DNA of 64,000 nt from Chryseobacterium limigenitum (GTDB taxonomy: Bacteria; Bacteroidota; Bacteroidia; Flavobacteriales; Weeksellaceae). Each line of letters begins with the position of its first letter. Position 1 is the stretch's first letter. Made by a program: the position numbers and the translations under genes. The DNA lies in NCBI RefSeq assembly GCF_900114875.1, contig NZ_FPKW01000003.1, positions 300,592 through 364,591 on the forward strand. The letters are read 5' to 3'. The notes beneath the pieces are model-generated. The model had not been told where the DNA came from, did no database searches, and saw nothing but the letters and a program-made list of their open reading frames with translations. Of this stretch, positions 63,780 through 64,000 are shown one piece after another.

Positions 63780-64000
63780 ATGTTAAACGATGCCGAACTC
63801 CTCAAATTATTTTTACCTGAACTCTTGATTGAGCATTTTGAGATTGTAAAATTTGAGGAAGAAAATAAAATCCTCCACATCTATTTTGACGAGAAAAATA
63901 CAGCTCCGAAAGAGTTTTCGTCTCTGTTATTGCAGTCAAAAGGTTTTGTTCCGGAAATTAGCGTTGACGATTTTCCTCTTCGTGGAAAAACAGTAAAACT
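63780..64000 (+). CDS. ISAon1-like transposase N-terminal protein, cut by the window edge
   Basis: An open frame runs from ATG 63780 to the end (73 codons, no stop). It begins MLNDAELLKLFLPELLIEHF and continues through KGFVPEISVDDFPLRGKTVK, matching the ISAon1-family transposase N-terminal region protein that I recall from Chryseobacterium. The catalytic part of such elements is in a second frame, presumably beyond the edge. The left inverted repeat was not identified with certainty. Confidence 0.78.
   Translation, partial: MLNDAELLKLFLPELLIEHFEIVKFEEENKILHIYFDEKNTAPKEFSSLLLQSKGFVPEISVDDFPLRGKTVK

Overview
The window comes from a Chryseobacterium-like member of the Flavobacteriia (Bacteroidota). 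Supporting signs are low G+C and A-rich intergenic DNA, promoters of the Bacteroidota type (TAnnTTTG at -7, sometimes TTG at -33) in place of E. coli-like ones, and little Shine-Dalgarno signal. Other signs are type IX secretion C-terminal sorting domains, a SusC/SusD pair, a TPR-TM-coiled-coil-HTH regulator and an HMG-CoA-synthase-family enzyme. No rRNA, tRNA or CRISPR array was seen. Assignments come from reading the sequence and from family knowledge; no database search was run.

Region 1 (105-12408, all +) is a tightly packed type VI secretion (Bacteroidota subtype iii-like) cargo island. It holds VgrG, a 56-residue ORF, a DUF2931 lipoprotein, a DUF2235/Tle1-type lipase, a small membrane protein, a LysM protein, a DUF4280 PAAR-like tip and a 942-residue protein with an internal OmpA domain. 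These are followed by a lipoprotein, a GIDE/MULAN-like membrane protein, a LemA protein, another membrane protein and an unknown 257-residue protein. The lipase and the OmpA fusion are the likely effectors. The lipoproteins, membrane proteins and last gene are the best candidates for immunity or envelope protection. A terminator follows at 12422.

Region 2 (12543-22908) is mostly housekeeping: secreted endonuclease I, a DUF4136 lipoprotein, a DUF5522 protein, a tiny HEKIH membrane zincin, an ACC-deaminase-like PLP enzyme, a glucosaminidase and HemL. It ends with two paralogous amidohydrolases flanking an AraC regulator.

Region 3 (23008-35552) has a TonB-dependent receptor followed by two paralogous secreted beta-helix-like lipoproteins, divergent from a response regulator/histidine kinase pair. 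Then come a pRiA4b-like protein with a very acidic tail, an alpha-amylase-family lipoprotein, a secreted adhesin-like protein, a GreA-like protein and ThyA.

Region 4 (35637-48314) carries an M1 aminopeptidase, an HMG-CoA-synthase-family enzyme, a SusC/SusD pair, a MITE-like element and a decayed alpha/beta-hydrolase pseudogene. An AraC regulator then diverges from an aldehyde dehydrogenase.

Region 5 (48583-64000) continues with an alcohol dehydrogenase and DUF779 protein, a dicarboxylate symporter, CbpA/CbpM, a cysteine-synthase-like enzyme, and a LolC/E-like permease whose start lies 4 bp from a divergent NamZ-type muramidase. A DUF3575/thioredoxin cluster, a T9SS-sorted repeat protein and a TPR-HTH regulator follow. 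The right edge cuts the first ORF of an ISAon1-like insertion sequence.

Dispersed intergenic repeats (loci near 12458, 15380, 19128, 31151, 48326, 54493, 57253) are a notable feature of this DNA.
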